This document shows, piece by piece, positions 8,281 through 15,349 of a stretch of DNA of 64,000 bases. The DNA lies in the NCBI GenBank assembly GCA_045629305.1, contig JAZQQZ010000015.1, positions 12,107 to 76,106 on the forward strand. The letters run 5' to 3'. The notes under the pieces were generated by a model that had not been told where the DNA came from, ran no database searches, and was given only the letters and a program-made list of their open reading frames with translations. Position numbers and translations under genes: made by a program. Position 1 is the first letter of the stretch, and each line of letters begins with the position of its first letter. Source of the DNA: UBA1227 sp045629305. Its GTDB lineage: Bacteria > Bacillota > Clostridia > Oscillospirales > Acutalibacteraceae.

Positions 8281-9218
8281 TGATATATAACAATGTTCTT
8301 GAGGCAATGGGCCAGACGCCTATCGTACGACTTTCTGAAAAGATGGTTGATCCGAAGACAAGTGCGCAGGTCCTTGTAAAATATGAAGGCCTTAACGTTG
8401 GCGGTTCTATCAAGACAAGAACAGCTCTTGAAATGATTCTTGCAGCTGAAAAAGAGGGAATCTTAAATGAGAATTCCATCATTGTAGAGCCGACATCAGG
8501 CAACCAGGGAATTGGTCTTTCATTAGTTGGTGCAGTCAAGGGTTATAAGACAATAATTATTATGCCGGATTCCGTATCAGAGGAACGCAGAAAAATCTGC
8601 CATCACTATGGTGCAGAGATTGAGCTTGTTCACGACGATGGAGACATCGGCAAATGTATTGATAATTGTATCAAACTTGCTTATAAGATGAGAGAAGAGA
8701 ATCCAAATGTATTCATCCCTCAGCAGTTTGAGAACCCTAATAACGTAGGCGTTCATAAACGCCATACCGCTCTCGAGATTCTCGAGCAGGTGGGAGGACC
8801 AATCGATGGTTTCTGTTCCGGTATCGGAACAGGTGGCACAATCACAGGTGTAGGTGAAGTTCTCAAATCAATGTATCCAGATATCACAATCTGGGCAGTT
8901 GAACCACAGAACGCAGCTATCCTTGCTGGTGGTACAGTATCTACACATATCCAGATGGGTATCGGCGATGGACTTATCCCAGCAATTCTCAATCAGAATA
9001 TCTACAGCGACATCTATATTGTATCTGATGATGAGGCTTTAAACACAGCTCGCGACCTTGCAAGAAAAGAAGGTCTCTTCTGTGGAGTAACATCTGGTAC
9101 AAACGTTGCCGCAGCAATTGCAATGGCTAAGAAACTTGGACCTGGAAAGACAGTTGTAACTGTACTTCCAGATACAGCTGAGAGATATTTCTCAACTCCA
9201 CTTTTCTATGATGAATAA
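8280..9218 (+). CDS. cysK: Cysteine synthase family PLP enzyme
   Basis: Fold-type II PLP enzyme, most likely O-acetylserine sulfhydrylase, making cysteine from O-acetylserine and sulfide. It has 312 residues. The PLP lysine is in GGSIKTRTA near residue 44 (usual form GGSVKDR). The substrate loop is PTSGNQGIG where TSGNTG is commonest. The phosphate-binding loop is GIGTGGTITGVG, and SGTNVAAA follows near residue 275. The loop changes leave room for a sister activity such as cystathionine synthesis, but there is no CBS domain. It overlaps glyQS by one base and ends at a strong terminator. Confidence 0.88.
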   Translation: MIYNNVLEAMGQTPIVRLSEKMVDPKTSAQVLVKYEGLNVGGSIKTRTALEMILAAEKEGILNENSIIVEPTSGNQGIGLSLVGAVKGYKTIIIMPDSVSEERRKICHHYGAEIELVHDDGDIGKCIDNCIKLAYKMREENPNVFIPQQFENPNNVGVHKRHTALEILEQVGGPIDGFCSGIGTGGTITGVGEVLKSMYPDITIWAVEPQNAAILAGGTVSTHIQMGIGDGLIPAILNQNIYSDIYIVSDDEALNTARDLARKEGLFCGVTSGTNVAAAIAMAKKLGPGKTVVTVLPDTAERYFSTPLFYDE

Positions 9219-9229
9219 ATAAAAAATAA

Positions 9230-9260
9230 GAGGCTCTGGAAATCCAGAGCCTCTTTTCTT
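9230..9260. terminator. Bidirectional terminator between cysK and lexA
   Basis: GAGGCTCTGG and CCAGAGCCTC form a perfect 10-bp stem with loop AAAT, followed by TTTTCTT on the plus strand. An A-rich tract precedes it, so it can also stop lexA transcripts from the minus strand. Confidence 0.93.
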
Positions 9261-9269
9261 ATGCACTTA

Positions 9270-9875
9270 TTAATAATATCTCATAAGTCCTACAACTTTG
9301 CCGAGAATAACGAGTTCATCACAGATGATTGGATCCATGTAATCATTTTCTGGCTGAAGACGGAAGTGGTCGTCCTCTTTGTAGAATGTCTTAACAGTTG
9401 CTTCATCATCGATGAGGGCAACTACCATTTCGCCATTCTTGGCGTCTGGTCTCTGCTCTACGATGATAATATCATCAGGTAAGATACCTGCATTTATCAT
9501 ACTCTCACCGCGAACCTTGAGAGCGAAGAGAGTCTTGTCAGAAGATACATGTCCTGCAAATGGGACATAACTTTCAATCTGCTCTGCAGCGAGGATTGGG
9601 GTACCTGCTGCAACAGTACCAACGAGAGGAATTTCAACGAAATTCTTGGCCTCATCCTGAATATTGAGGCGGATAGAACGCTTGAGAAGAGGGTCACGGG
9701 TGATGTAACCAGCTTCCTCAAGAGTATTTAAATTGGCCTGAACAGATGATGTAGATCTAAGACCTACTGCCGCACCAATTTCTCTAACAGACGCAGGAAC
9801 TGCGGTCTTGCGAGAACGTTCGAGCAAGTAATCATAAATTCTTTTTTGGGTGTCATTTAAGTTATCAAGTTCCAT
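9270..9875 (-). CDS. lexA: SOS repressor LexA
   Basis: Self-cleaving repressor of the DNA-damage response. It has 201 residues: an N-terminal winged helix (DTQKRIYDYLLERS, VREIGAAVGLRSTSSVQANL) and a C-terminal S24 peptidase fold. The scissile bond is Ala90-Gly91 in GTVAAGTP, the nucleophile is Ser125 in VRGESMINAG, and the general base is Lys162 in ATVKTF. I chose the ATG at 9875 because AAAGGAG lies 7 bases upstream; the open frame extends 38 codons further but through the promoter and operators. Two operator-like sites and a promoter at 9901-9947 indicate autorepression. Confidence 0.97.
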   Translation of the reverse strand: MELDNLNDTQKRIYDYLLERSRKTAVPASVREIGAAVGLRSTSSVQANLNTLEEAGYITRDPLLKRSIRLNIQDEAKNFVEIPLVGTVAAGTPILAAEQIESYVPFAGHVSSDKTLFALKVRGESMINAGILPDDIIIVEQRPDAKNGEMVVALIDDEATVKTFYKEDDHFRLQPENDYMDPIICDELVILGKVVGLMRYY

Positions 9876-9900
9876 AAAACGACTCCTTTCGGCAATATGT

Positions 9901-9912
9901 GCACAAATGTTC
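9901..9912 (-). promoter_or_regulatory. Candidate LexA operator 2
   Basis: On the minus strand GAACATTTGTGC matches the Gram-positive SOS box GAACN4GTTC except GTGC for GTTC. It lies downstream of the predicted lexA start site, 25 bases before the start codon. Confidence 0.6.
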
Positions 9913-9918
9913 AACGAC

Positions 9919-9947
9919 AGTATAGCACATCTGTTCGCTTTATGCAA
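9919..9947 (-). promoter_or_regulatory. Predicted lexA promoter
   Basis: On the minus strand TTGCAT (9947-9942), a 17-base spacer and TATACT (9924-9919). Operator 1 occupies the spacer, the standard geometry for repression. Confidence 0.65.
9925..9936 (-). promoter_or_regulatory. Candidate LexA operator 1
   Basis: On the minus strand GAACAGATGTGC lies between the -35 and -10 of the lexA promoter. It has the same GTGC half-site and orientation as operator 2, exactly 24 bases away. Confidence 0.65.
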
Positions 9948-10045
9948 ACTTTTGTTTGAAAAATTTTCTTTTTCTATCATTTTCGACATTTTTATGGTAG
10001 AATGTTAATAATTTAAAAGAACAAATTTTTAAAAAGGAGCAGGGT

Positions 10046-10642
10046 ATGAAACTTATTGATATTTCTCGTGATATTGTAAGCGCTGAGGTCTATCCCGGTG
10101 ATCCTGAGACCAAAATTGAAAAGGTTATGAGTCTTGATGCTGATGATATGTATAACTTATCAACTATAAGTGCAACACTTCACGCTGGAACTCATCTTGA
10201 TGCACCTCTTCATTTCATTCAGGATGGCTTATCTATTTCTGATATCCCGCTCGATAAATTCACGGGTGATGTTACAGTTCTCTCTCTTCCTGACGGACCT
10301 ATAACAGGCGAGATGGTTGAGAACCTATTCCCACGAAATGTAAAGAAATTGATTCTTAGAACTGGTAAGAATTCAGTCTTCTTTGGTGGCGCGGCTGAAG
10401 ACGTAGCCGCAATTGGCTACGAGCTTCTCGGATATGACAAACCGGCCCTTGGTGGGGGCAATGAGGCGGCTTGCCACCGTGCTTTGCTATCAAGTGGGGC
10501 AATACTACTCGAAAACCTTGATCTTTCCAACGTAGCGCACGATGGCGAATATTTCCTCATTGCGCTTCCAATCAAGGCAGAAGGACTCGAAGCGTCCTTC
10601 ACCCGCGCCGTTCTCTTGGAGCAGGAGAAAGGATACGCTTAA
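10046..10642 (+). CDS. Cyclase family (kynurenine formamidase-like) metal hydrolase
   Basis: A 198-residue protein of the cyclase/KynB family. The metal-binding signature HAGTHLDAPLH is at residues 46-56 (His46, His50, Asp52, His56), with a further conserved region GYDKPALGGGNEAACHRAL. Family members include arylformamidases and other amide or ester hydrolases. No kynurenine pathway genes are nearby, so the substrate is unknown. AAGGAG lies 9 bases before ATG. The gene stands alone between lexA and a strong terminator, with a TAGAAT -10-like element at 9998-10003. Confidence 0.85.
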   Translation: MKLIDISRDIVSAEVYPGDPETKIEKVMSLDADDMYNLSTISATLHAGTHLDAPLHFIQDGLSISDIPLDKFTGDVTVLSLPDGPITGEMVENLFPRNVKKLILRTGKNSVFFGGAAEDVAAIGYELLGYDKPALGGGNEAACHRALLSSGAILLENLDLSNVAHDGEYFLIALPIKAEGLEASFTRAVLLEQEKGYA

Positions 10643-10680
10643 TCGAGAGTTGAAATTATAGTATTTATAATACTATAAAG

Positions 10681-10708
10681 AAAAGGGTGCCGTGTGGCAC
10701 CCTTTTTG
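10681..10708. terminator. Bidirectional terminator after the cyclase gene
   Basis: AGGGTGCC, loop GTGT, GGCACCCT, then TTTTTG on the plus strand. The preceding AAAA tract supplies U residues for the convergent minus-strand gene, whose stop codon is at 10709. Confidence 0.92.
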
Positions 10709-11359
10709 TTATATCTTTTCGAAGATACAGTTTGGATCAGCTTTTGGTTTGATGAATTTCTCAATTGTATCCTGCGCATCTTCAATCTCAAAGAAGCAAA
10801 ATACATTTTCATCCCATTTGCCAAGACCTGAATTTGCGAAGATAAGTTTTAGAATATCTTTGTAGTCGTTCGGGAAGTTGAAGTAGATAGTTCCAACTCC
10901 ATTTTTTCTTATTGAATATGCGACATAGCGAATGTTCTCAAGTGGAAGCTGTCTTACATCCAAATCTTTCTTAGTTGTAAAGATGATATTGAGATCAGTT
11001 GATGTAATTTCATATGCATACTTTTTTCTCTTTTTCTTCTTGTGATGATTTCTAAAGAATACACAGTAGATACCGAAGAGAAGAAGCATAACCGCAGGAA
11101 TCCAAAGCCATATGTTTTCGCGGAGTGCTACCATCCAGAAGATGGCGGCTGCAATAAGGAACCAAGCGAGAGGAATGAAGAGCCAATCATATTTTGTCTT
11201 CTTATATTTTGGATTAGGCTGTCCGCTCCAGAGTGGCTTCGTGTTGAGAGTCATATGTGCTGTGGTTGAGGTTTTATGACTCTCGCTCTTGTTATATGTT
11301 TTTCTAGTTTTGGCATCAATCACTTTGGTGGCAACTTTTGCTTTGGTGTTAGCCTTCAA
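10709..11359 (-). CDS. Two-pass membrane protein with a C-terminal PH-like region
   Basis: Function not recognised. The first 55 residues are basic and Thr/Ser/Lys-rich. Two hydrophobic helices follow (WLFIPLAWFLIAAAIFWMVA and LWIPAVMLLLFGIYCVFF). Next comes a very basic patch (HHKKKKRKK) and then a beta-rich domain of about 100 residues (YEITSTDLNIIFTTKK, LENIRYVAYSIRKNGVGTIYF), which resembles bacterial PH-type domains. The start appears to be TTG at 11359 with GGAG 10 bases upstream, overlapping the MOSC gene by 11 bases. An ATG at 11254 would give a shorter form but has no ribosome site. It is probably co-transcribed with the MOSC gene. Confidence 0.75.
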   Translation of the reverse strand: MKANTKAKVATKVIDAKTRKTYNKSESHKTSTTAHMTLNTKPLWSGQPNPKYKKTKYDWLFIPLAWFLIAAAIFWMVALRENIWLWIPAVMLLLFGIYCVFFRNHHKKKKRKKYAYEITSTDLNIIFTTKKDLDVRQLPLENIRYVAYSIRKNGVGTIYFNFPNDYKDILKLIFANSGLGKWDENVFCFFEIEDAQDTIEKFIKPKADPNCIFEKI

Positions 11360-11768
11360 CTATTTCATCTCCAGTTCTAATTGTGCCGTCTTTTAGGATT
11401 TTCGCAAAGGCACAATTGGTTTTAATTTCACAGTGTGTGTTATTCATAACGAAAGGACACTCGTCGAAACATTTCTTATCTGTGCTACTGATTTCGAGAG
11501 TTATATCTCCGATGACAAATTTATCACCGGCATGAATAGTCTCGTAATCGAGTCCGCTTGTTGCGATATTAGGCATGAAACGGCGGACACAGAGGCCTTT
11601 CTGATTTTCGCGATATTCTATGAGTTTTGAATTATCGGCAAGGGCAATCTGTCTGTCTCCGCCCTTGGCCTTTTTATCGCCTTCGATTCCGAGACCGGCG
11701 ATGAGATTTAGAGAATCTACAATTTTTTCACCGTTATCGGTTTTGATTCGAAGCGTTTCTATTTTCAT
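11349..11768 (-). CDS. MOSC domain protein
   Basis: A 139-residue stand-alone MOSC domain, the sulfur-carrier fold found at the C-terminus of molybdenum cofactor sulfurases and in YiiM/YuaD-like proteins. Visible features are GLGIEGDKKAKGGDRQIALA near residues 26-45 (the GDrqh-type motif), IHAGDKFVIGD, and C-terminal cysteines, including the CFDECPF cluster. Small Clostridial MOSC proteins often lie near molybdopterin genes, but none is present here. Whether it uses molybdenum is therefore open. It is the first gene of a two-gene minus-strand unit. Confidence 0.88.
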   Translation of the reverse strand: MKIETLRIKTDNGEKIVDSLNLIAGLGIEGDKKAKGGDRQIALADNSKLIEYRENQKGLCVRRFMPNIATSGLDYETIHAGDKFVIGDITLEISSTDKKCFDECPFVMNNTHCEIKTNCAFAKILKDGTIRTGDEIVEG

Positions 11769-11827
11769 AAAATCACCTAGTCAATTATACATAAAAAAAG
11801 AACATACAGCAACCTGTATGTTCTAAG

Positions 11828-11903
11828 TGGAGCGGATTACGGGGCTCGAACCCGCTACCTCCACCTTGGCAAGGTGGCGCTCTACCAGATGAGCTAAATC
11901 CGC
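11828..11903 (-). tRNA. tRNA-Gly (GCC)
   Basis: The minus-strand cloverleaf has acceptor GCGGATT paired with AATCCGC, D-arm GCTC...GAGC, and anticodon loop TTGCCAA with GCC. The T-arm is GCGGG-TTCGAGC-CCCGT, and CCA is encoded. The length is 76 bases including CCA. It is a single tRNA between the MOSC gene and the infC promoter. Confidence 0.97.
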
Positions 11904-11971
11904 ATGTGGAATGCTTGTATATAATAACCCAAGCGAATTTTTATGTCAAGAATATATATTATAAATAAATG

Positions 11972-12000
11972 TTGACAATTACTTCCGCGTGGTGTAATAT
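11972..12000 (+). promoter_or_regulatory. Predicted promoter of infC-rpmI-rplT
   Basis: TTGACA (11972-11977), a 17-base spacer and TAATAT (11995-12000). The start would be near 12007 and gives a leader of about 120 bases that holds the attenuator. Confidence 0.75.
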
Positions 12001-12006
12001 CTTCCT

Positions 12007-12124
12007 ACAACAAAGAAGGACAACTACTCCTCACCTATGGCTTACGGCTTATAGGTCAATACACCAAGATTGTATTGCGTGGACGGAGTAACTATGTCCA
12101 CGCTTTTATTTTTGACGGAGGTGT
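12007..12124 (+). promoter_or_regulatory. Structured leader of infC-rpmI-rplT (L20/IF3-type attenuator)
   Basis: Three hairpins follow the promoter: ACCTAT/ATAGGT (12033-12038 with 12051-12056), CAATACA/TGTATTG (12057-12063 with 12071-12077) and a terminator (12077-12103). The second and third share G12077, so they are adjacent and may compete. In Bacillus the same operon is controlled by L20 binding its leader and promoting early termination. The layout here fits that model, but I cannot show L20 binding. Confidence 0.65.
12077..12112 (+). terminator. Attenuator terminator in front of infC
   Basis: GCGTGGAC and GTCCACGC form a perfect 8-bp stem with an 11-base loop, followed by TTTTATTTTT. 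It ends 4 bases before the infC ribosome site, so it can only work as conditional termination. Confidence 0.85.
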
Positions 12125-12661
12125 ATGAACATTAGCACAAACTCTAAGAAACCTGAGACTCAGATCAACGAGGAAATCAGAGACAAAGAAGTAAGAGTCG
12201 TAACTGATGACGGTGAACAGCTTGGTATTATGTCTGCTAAAGACGCACTTAAGATAGCTGTTGAGCGTGATCTTGATTTGGTTAAGATTGCTCCACAGGC
12301 TCAGCCACCTGTATGCAAGATCATGGACTATGGTAAGTACAAGTTCGAGCAGCAGAAGCGTGAGAAGGAAGCAAAGAAGAACCAGAAGGTTATCGAAGTT
12401 AAAGAGACAAGACTCTCTTTAAAGATTGATACTCACGACTTTGAAACAAAAGTAAATCAGACAGTTAAGTTCCTTAAAGCCGGTCACAAGGTTAAGGTTT
12501 CAATTCGTTTCAGAGGTAGAGAAATGGCTCACCCTGAGAACGGCCTTGTTACAATGGAGAAGTTCGCAGAGGCATGTTCCGAGTTCGGAACAGTAGAAAA
12601 GGCTGCGAAACTTGAGGGTCGTCAGATGCTTATGTTCCTGGCTCCAATTAAGACAAAGTAA
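12125..12661 (+). CDS. infC: Translation initiation factor IF-3
   Basis: IF-3 binds the 30S subunit and checks start-codon pairing. The N-domain starts near TQINEEIRDKEVRVV, the linker is Lys-rich (KREKEAKKNQKVIEVKE), and the C-domain carries KVKVSIRFRGREMAHPE. The first ATG (12125) lies only 3 bases from GGAGG. The third codon is ATT (12131), 9 bases from GGAGG, and in frame. Because infC in other bacteria starts with a rare AUU/AUC codon for self-regulation, the AUU is a strong alternative start, giving 176 instead of 178 residues. It is followed by rpmI and rplT. Confidence 0.97.
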   Translation: MNISTNSKKPETQINEEIRDKEVRVVTDDGEQLGIMSAKDALKIAVERDLDLVKIAPQAQPPVCKIMDYGKYKFEQQKREKEAKKNQKVIEVKETRLSLKIDTHDFETKVNQTVKFLKAGHKVKVSIRFRGREMAHPENGLVTMEKFAEACSEFGTVEKAAKLEGRQMLMFLAPIKTK

Positions 12662-12685
12662 TTATTATTAAGGAGGGTATTCATT

Positions 12686-12886
12686 ATGCCTAAAATTAAG
12701 TCACATAGTGGTGCAAAGAAAAGAATTAAAGTTTCTAAGAACGGTAAGGCTAAGCTCAACCATGCTTACAAGTCACATATCTTAACTAAGAAGAACACTA
12801 AGCGTAAGAGAAATCTTCGTAAGTCTTTCGTAGCTGATTCAACAAATCAGAAGAAGATCAAGAAGATGGTACCTTACAAGTATTAA
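12686..12886 (+). CDS. rpmI: Ribosomal protein bL35
   Basis: A 66-residue basic protein of the large subunit. It has the canonical MPKIKSHSGAKKRIKVSKNG start and the HILTKKNTKRKRNLRK motif. It has its own AAGGAGG site and lies 24 bases after infC and 19 bases before rplT, in the usual infC-rpmI-rplT order. Confidence 0.98.
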   Translation: MPKIKSHSGAKKRIKVSKNGKAKLNHAYKSHILTKKNTKRKRNLRKSFVADSTNQKKIKKMVPYKY

Positions 12887-12905
12887 TTAGAGGAGGATAT
12901 GAACA

Positions 12906-13265
12906 ATGGCTAGAATTAAGGGCGCTATGATGACAAGAAAGCGCAGAAATAAAGTACTTAAGATGGCTAAGGGCTACTATGGCTCAAAGCATGCTCTCTT
13001 CAAGACAGCTAAAGAAGCTGTAATGAAGAGTGGCAACTATGCATATATCGGTAGAAAGCAGAAGAAGAGAGATTTCCGTCGTCTTTGGATCACAAGAATC
13101 TCAGCTGCTTGCAAGATGAATGGTATGAACTACTCAACATTCATCAACGGCCTCAAGAAGGCTGGCATCGATCTCAACAGAAAGATGCTCTCAGAGATTG
13201 CTATCTCTGACCCAGCTGCATTTACAGAGCTTTGCAACAAGGCAAAGGCTGCACTTGCTAAATAA
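12906..13265 (+). CDS. rplT: Ribosomal protein bL20
   Basis: A 119-residue 23S rRNA-binding protein needed early in 50S assembly, and in Bacillus the repressor of its own operon through the leader RNA. It begins MARIKGAMMTRKRRNKVLKM, with the long basic N-terminal extension and the RRLWITRISAACKMNG core. It is the last gene of the operon and is followed by a terminator. Confidence 0.98.
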   Translation: MARIKGAMMTRKRRNKVLKMAKGYYGSKHALFKTAKEAVMKSGNYAYIGRKQKKRDFRRLWITRISAACKMNGMNYSTFINGLKKAGIDLNRKMLSEIAISDPAAFTELCNKAKAALAK

Positions 13266-13275
13266 TTAAAGAGTT

Positions 13276-13316
13276 ACACGCCCGTACGCTCCTGCGTACG
13301 TGGGCGTGTCTTTTAC
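13276..13316 (+). terminator. Terminator of infC-rpmI-rplT
   Basis: ACACGCCC pairs with GGGCGTGT and the inner GTACGC pairs with GCGTAC around a TCCT loop, with a 2-base bulge on the 3' side. TTTTACTTT follows. Confidence 0.9.
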
Positions 13317-13331
13317 TTTCTAGAGGTATTT

Positions 13332-14126
13332 ATGGAACATATCACAAGCGTACAGAATCCAAGAATTAAAGAATATATATCTTTAGTTTCTTCCGCTAAG
13401 GAGCGAAAGGAACAGGGTCGTTTCGTCCTTGAGGGACTTCGTCTTGTTATGGATGTACTTCGCAGTGGCATGTCAATTTGCGACCTCTATTTTACTGATA
13501 CTATTTATAATAGTAATAAGGCTGACATCGATGCTCTCATCGCAGTATCAGGAAACTGCTTTGAGATATCTGATGCAGTTGCAGCGAAGATGTCTGATAC
13601 GAAGAACCCGCAGGGTATCTTCTGTGTAGTGGCACAGAGAAGTGCTACGGTGGACATCGAGCGGGACGGCAAGTATATCTTGCTTGAGAATGTACAGGAT
13701 CCTGCGAACCTCGGTGCGATTAGCAGAACTGCTGAGGCGCTCGGTATCACAGGTTTAATTGTCTCCGGTGGCTGTGGTGTCTATAGCCCTAAAGCATTAC
13801 GCGCATCTATGGGTGCTTTACTCAGGTTGCCAGTAATCGAAGTGGCAGACGTTGCAGTAACAATCAAAGCTGCTCAAGAACAGGGTATGAAAACTTATGC
13901 TTCAACTCCAAACGCCAATGCTATAAGCATCACTGATGCTGATTTTAGCGGTGGTGTTATAACTGTTGTTGGAAATGAGGCAAATGGTGTAACCCAGAGC
14001 ACTATGGAGAATTGTAAAGATAGCATTACGATTAAAATGACAGGCAGAGCGGAGTCACTTAATGCAGGCGCAGCAGCGTCTATAATTATGTGGGAAATGG
14101 TGAAGCCTATTTATGACAAATCTTAA
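13332..14126 (+). CDS. TrmH/SpoU family RNA 2'-O-methyltransferase
   Basis: Knotted SPOUT methyltransferase acting on a ribose 2'-OH of rRNA or tRNA. In 264 residues there is an N-terminal substrate-binding domain (SVQNPRIKEYISL, RFVLEGLRLVMD) and the three SpoU motifs: NVQDPANLGAISRTAEALG, VVGNEANGV and IKMTGRAESLNAGAAASII. The closest named relatives are RlmB/TsnR-like 23S rRNA enzymes. The exact target cannot be read from sequence. It overlaps dprA by 14 bases. Confidence 0.93.
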   Translation: MEHITSVQNPRIKEYISLVSSAKERKEQGRFVLEGLRLVMDVLRSGMSICDLYFTDTIYNSNKADIDALIAVSGNCFEISDAVAAKMSDTKNPQGIFCVVAQRSATVDIERDGKYILLENVQDPANLGAISRTAEALGITGLIVSGGCGVYSPKALRASMGALLRLPVIEVADVAVTIKAAQEQGMKTYASTPNANAISITDADFSGGVITVVGNEANGVTQSTMENCKDSITIKMTGRAESLNAGAAASIIMWEMVKPIYDKS

Positions 14127-15333
14127 TTACTATCTATGGTTACAGAAAGCACTTGGTCCAGGTGTCGCAAGAACTGGGCAGATTTTCGAAACCTTCTCAT
14201 CAGCGGAGGAAATCTTTAGAGCAACTCCCTATGAGAGAAAAATTTCTGGTGTCTTCAATGAGCGTCAAATTGACAGACTCGGAGATACCGACATAGAGGA
14301 TACCTATGAGATTGCAGCGGAGTGCGCGACTCGTGGCGTAGATATTTTGACGCCACAGGATCGCGATTATCCGGAGATACTTTTCCAACTTCCGGATTAT
14401 CCGATAGTGCTTTATATCAAGGGTTCTCTTGATTCTTATTTCGATAAAATTCCACTGGCAATTGTCGGTACGCGCGACGCGTCTGACGCCGGTCGCGCAG
14501 CGGCGAACGAGCTCGCAAAAGCCATATCGAAATGTGGCTTTTACGTAGTGAGCGGAGGTGCTATGGGCATCGATACTGCCGCTCACACAGGAGCTCTTAC
14601 CGCCGGCCTTGATACGGCCGCCGTCCTCGGTGGTGCCATTGGCGACAACTATTTGAAAGTCAACGAACCACTTAGAAATGTTATCGAAACTCACGGGGCA
14701 CTCATATCTGAATATCCGCCAGGCACCAAGGTAGGGCCGGCGACATTCCCAATTAGAAATCGATTGATTTCGGGACTGACTGTTGGTACTATTGTGATTG
14801 AGGCACAGATTGCAAGTGGCTCAATTATCACAGCGAACCATGCGACAAAGCAGGGTAGAGATGTGATGACAATTGATTGGAAAAAGGCAGACGACTCTGT
14901 CGCTGGCAACAATCAATTGCTTCTCGATGGAGCTAAAGGATTTCAGATGCCACTCGATATTATCAACGAGTATTTGCCCGTTTACCCAGATAAAATTCTT
15001 ATCGATGAGAGCGTAGATTTATCAATTGATCTTACGAAGCTTGGTCTCACCAAGGGACAGCAGAATAAAGAGATTGAGAAAATCTATGATGAGAATGAGA
15101 GAAGACTTCGTGCGTGGCGCGATAGGAAAAAGCCACAGAAGCGAGAGATCACGGATCCTCTTTCAGAGGAAGCGAAGCGAATTTATAAAATTATGCCTCG
15201 CGACCCAATTGGAATTAAGGAAATATCAGACGCTCTCTGTATGCCGATGAGTTCGATGCTCGGCTCACTTACCGAGCTGGAACTATTCGGATATATAGAG
15301 CTTCTGCCAAATACAAAATATGTTATTAAATAA
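14113..15333 (+). CDS. dprA: DNA-processing protein DprA (Smf)
   Basis: Loads RecA on incoming single-stranded DNA during natural transformation. It has 406 residues. The N-terminal SAM-like region is followed by the Rossmann core with AIVGTRDASDAGRAAA, VVSGGAMGIDTAAH and FPIRNRLISGL. The C-terminal winged helix (DPIGIKEISDALCMPMSSML) is typical of DprA. It lies directly before topA, a frequent arrangement in Firmicutes. No other competence genes are present in the window. Confidence 0.96.
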   Translation: MTNLNYYLWLQKALGPGVARTGQIFETFSSAEEIFRATPYERKISGVFNERQIDRLGDTDIEDTYEIAAECATRGVDILTPQDRDYPEILFQLPDYPIVLYIKGSLDSYFDKIPLAIVGTRDASDAGRAAANELAKAISKCGFYVVSGGAMGIDTAAHTGALTAGLDTAAVLGGAIGDNYLKVNEPLRNVIETHGALISEYPPGTKVGPATFPIRNRLISGLTVGTIVIEAQIASGSIITANHATKQGRDVMTIDWKKADDSVAGNNQLLLDGAKGFQMPLDIINEYLPVYPDKILIDESVDLSIDLTKLGLTKGQQNKEIEKIYDENERRLRAWRDRKKPQKREITDPLSEEAKRIYKIMPRDPIGIKEISDALCMPMSSMLGSLTELELFGYIELLPNTKYVIK

Positions 15334-15349
15334 TTAGGATGGTTTTCTT

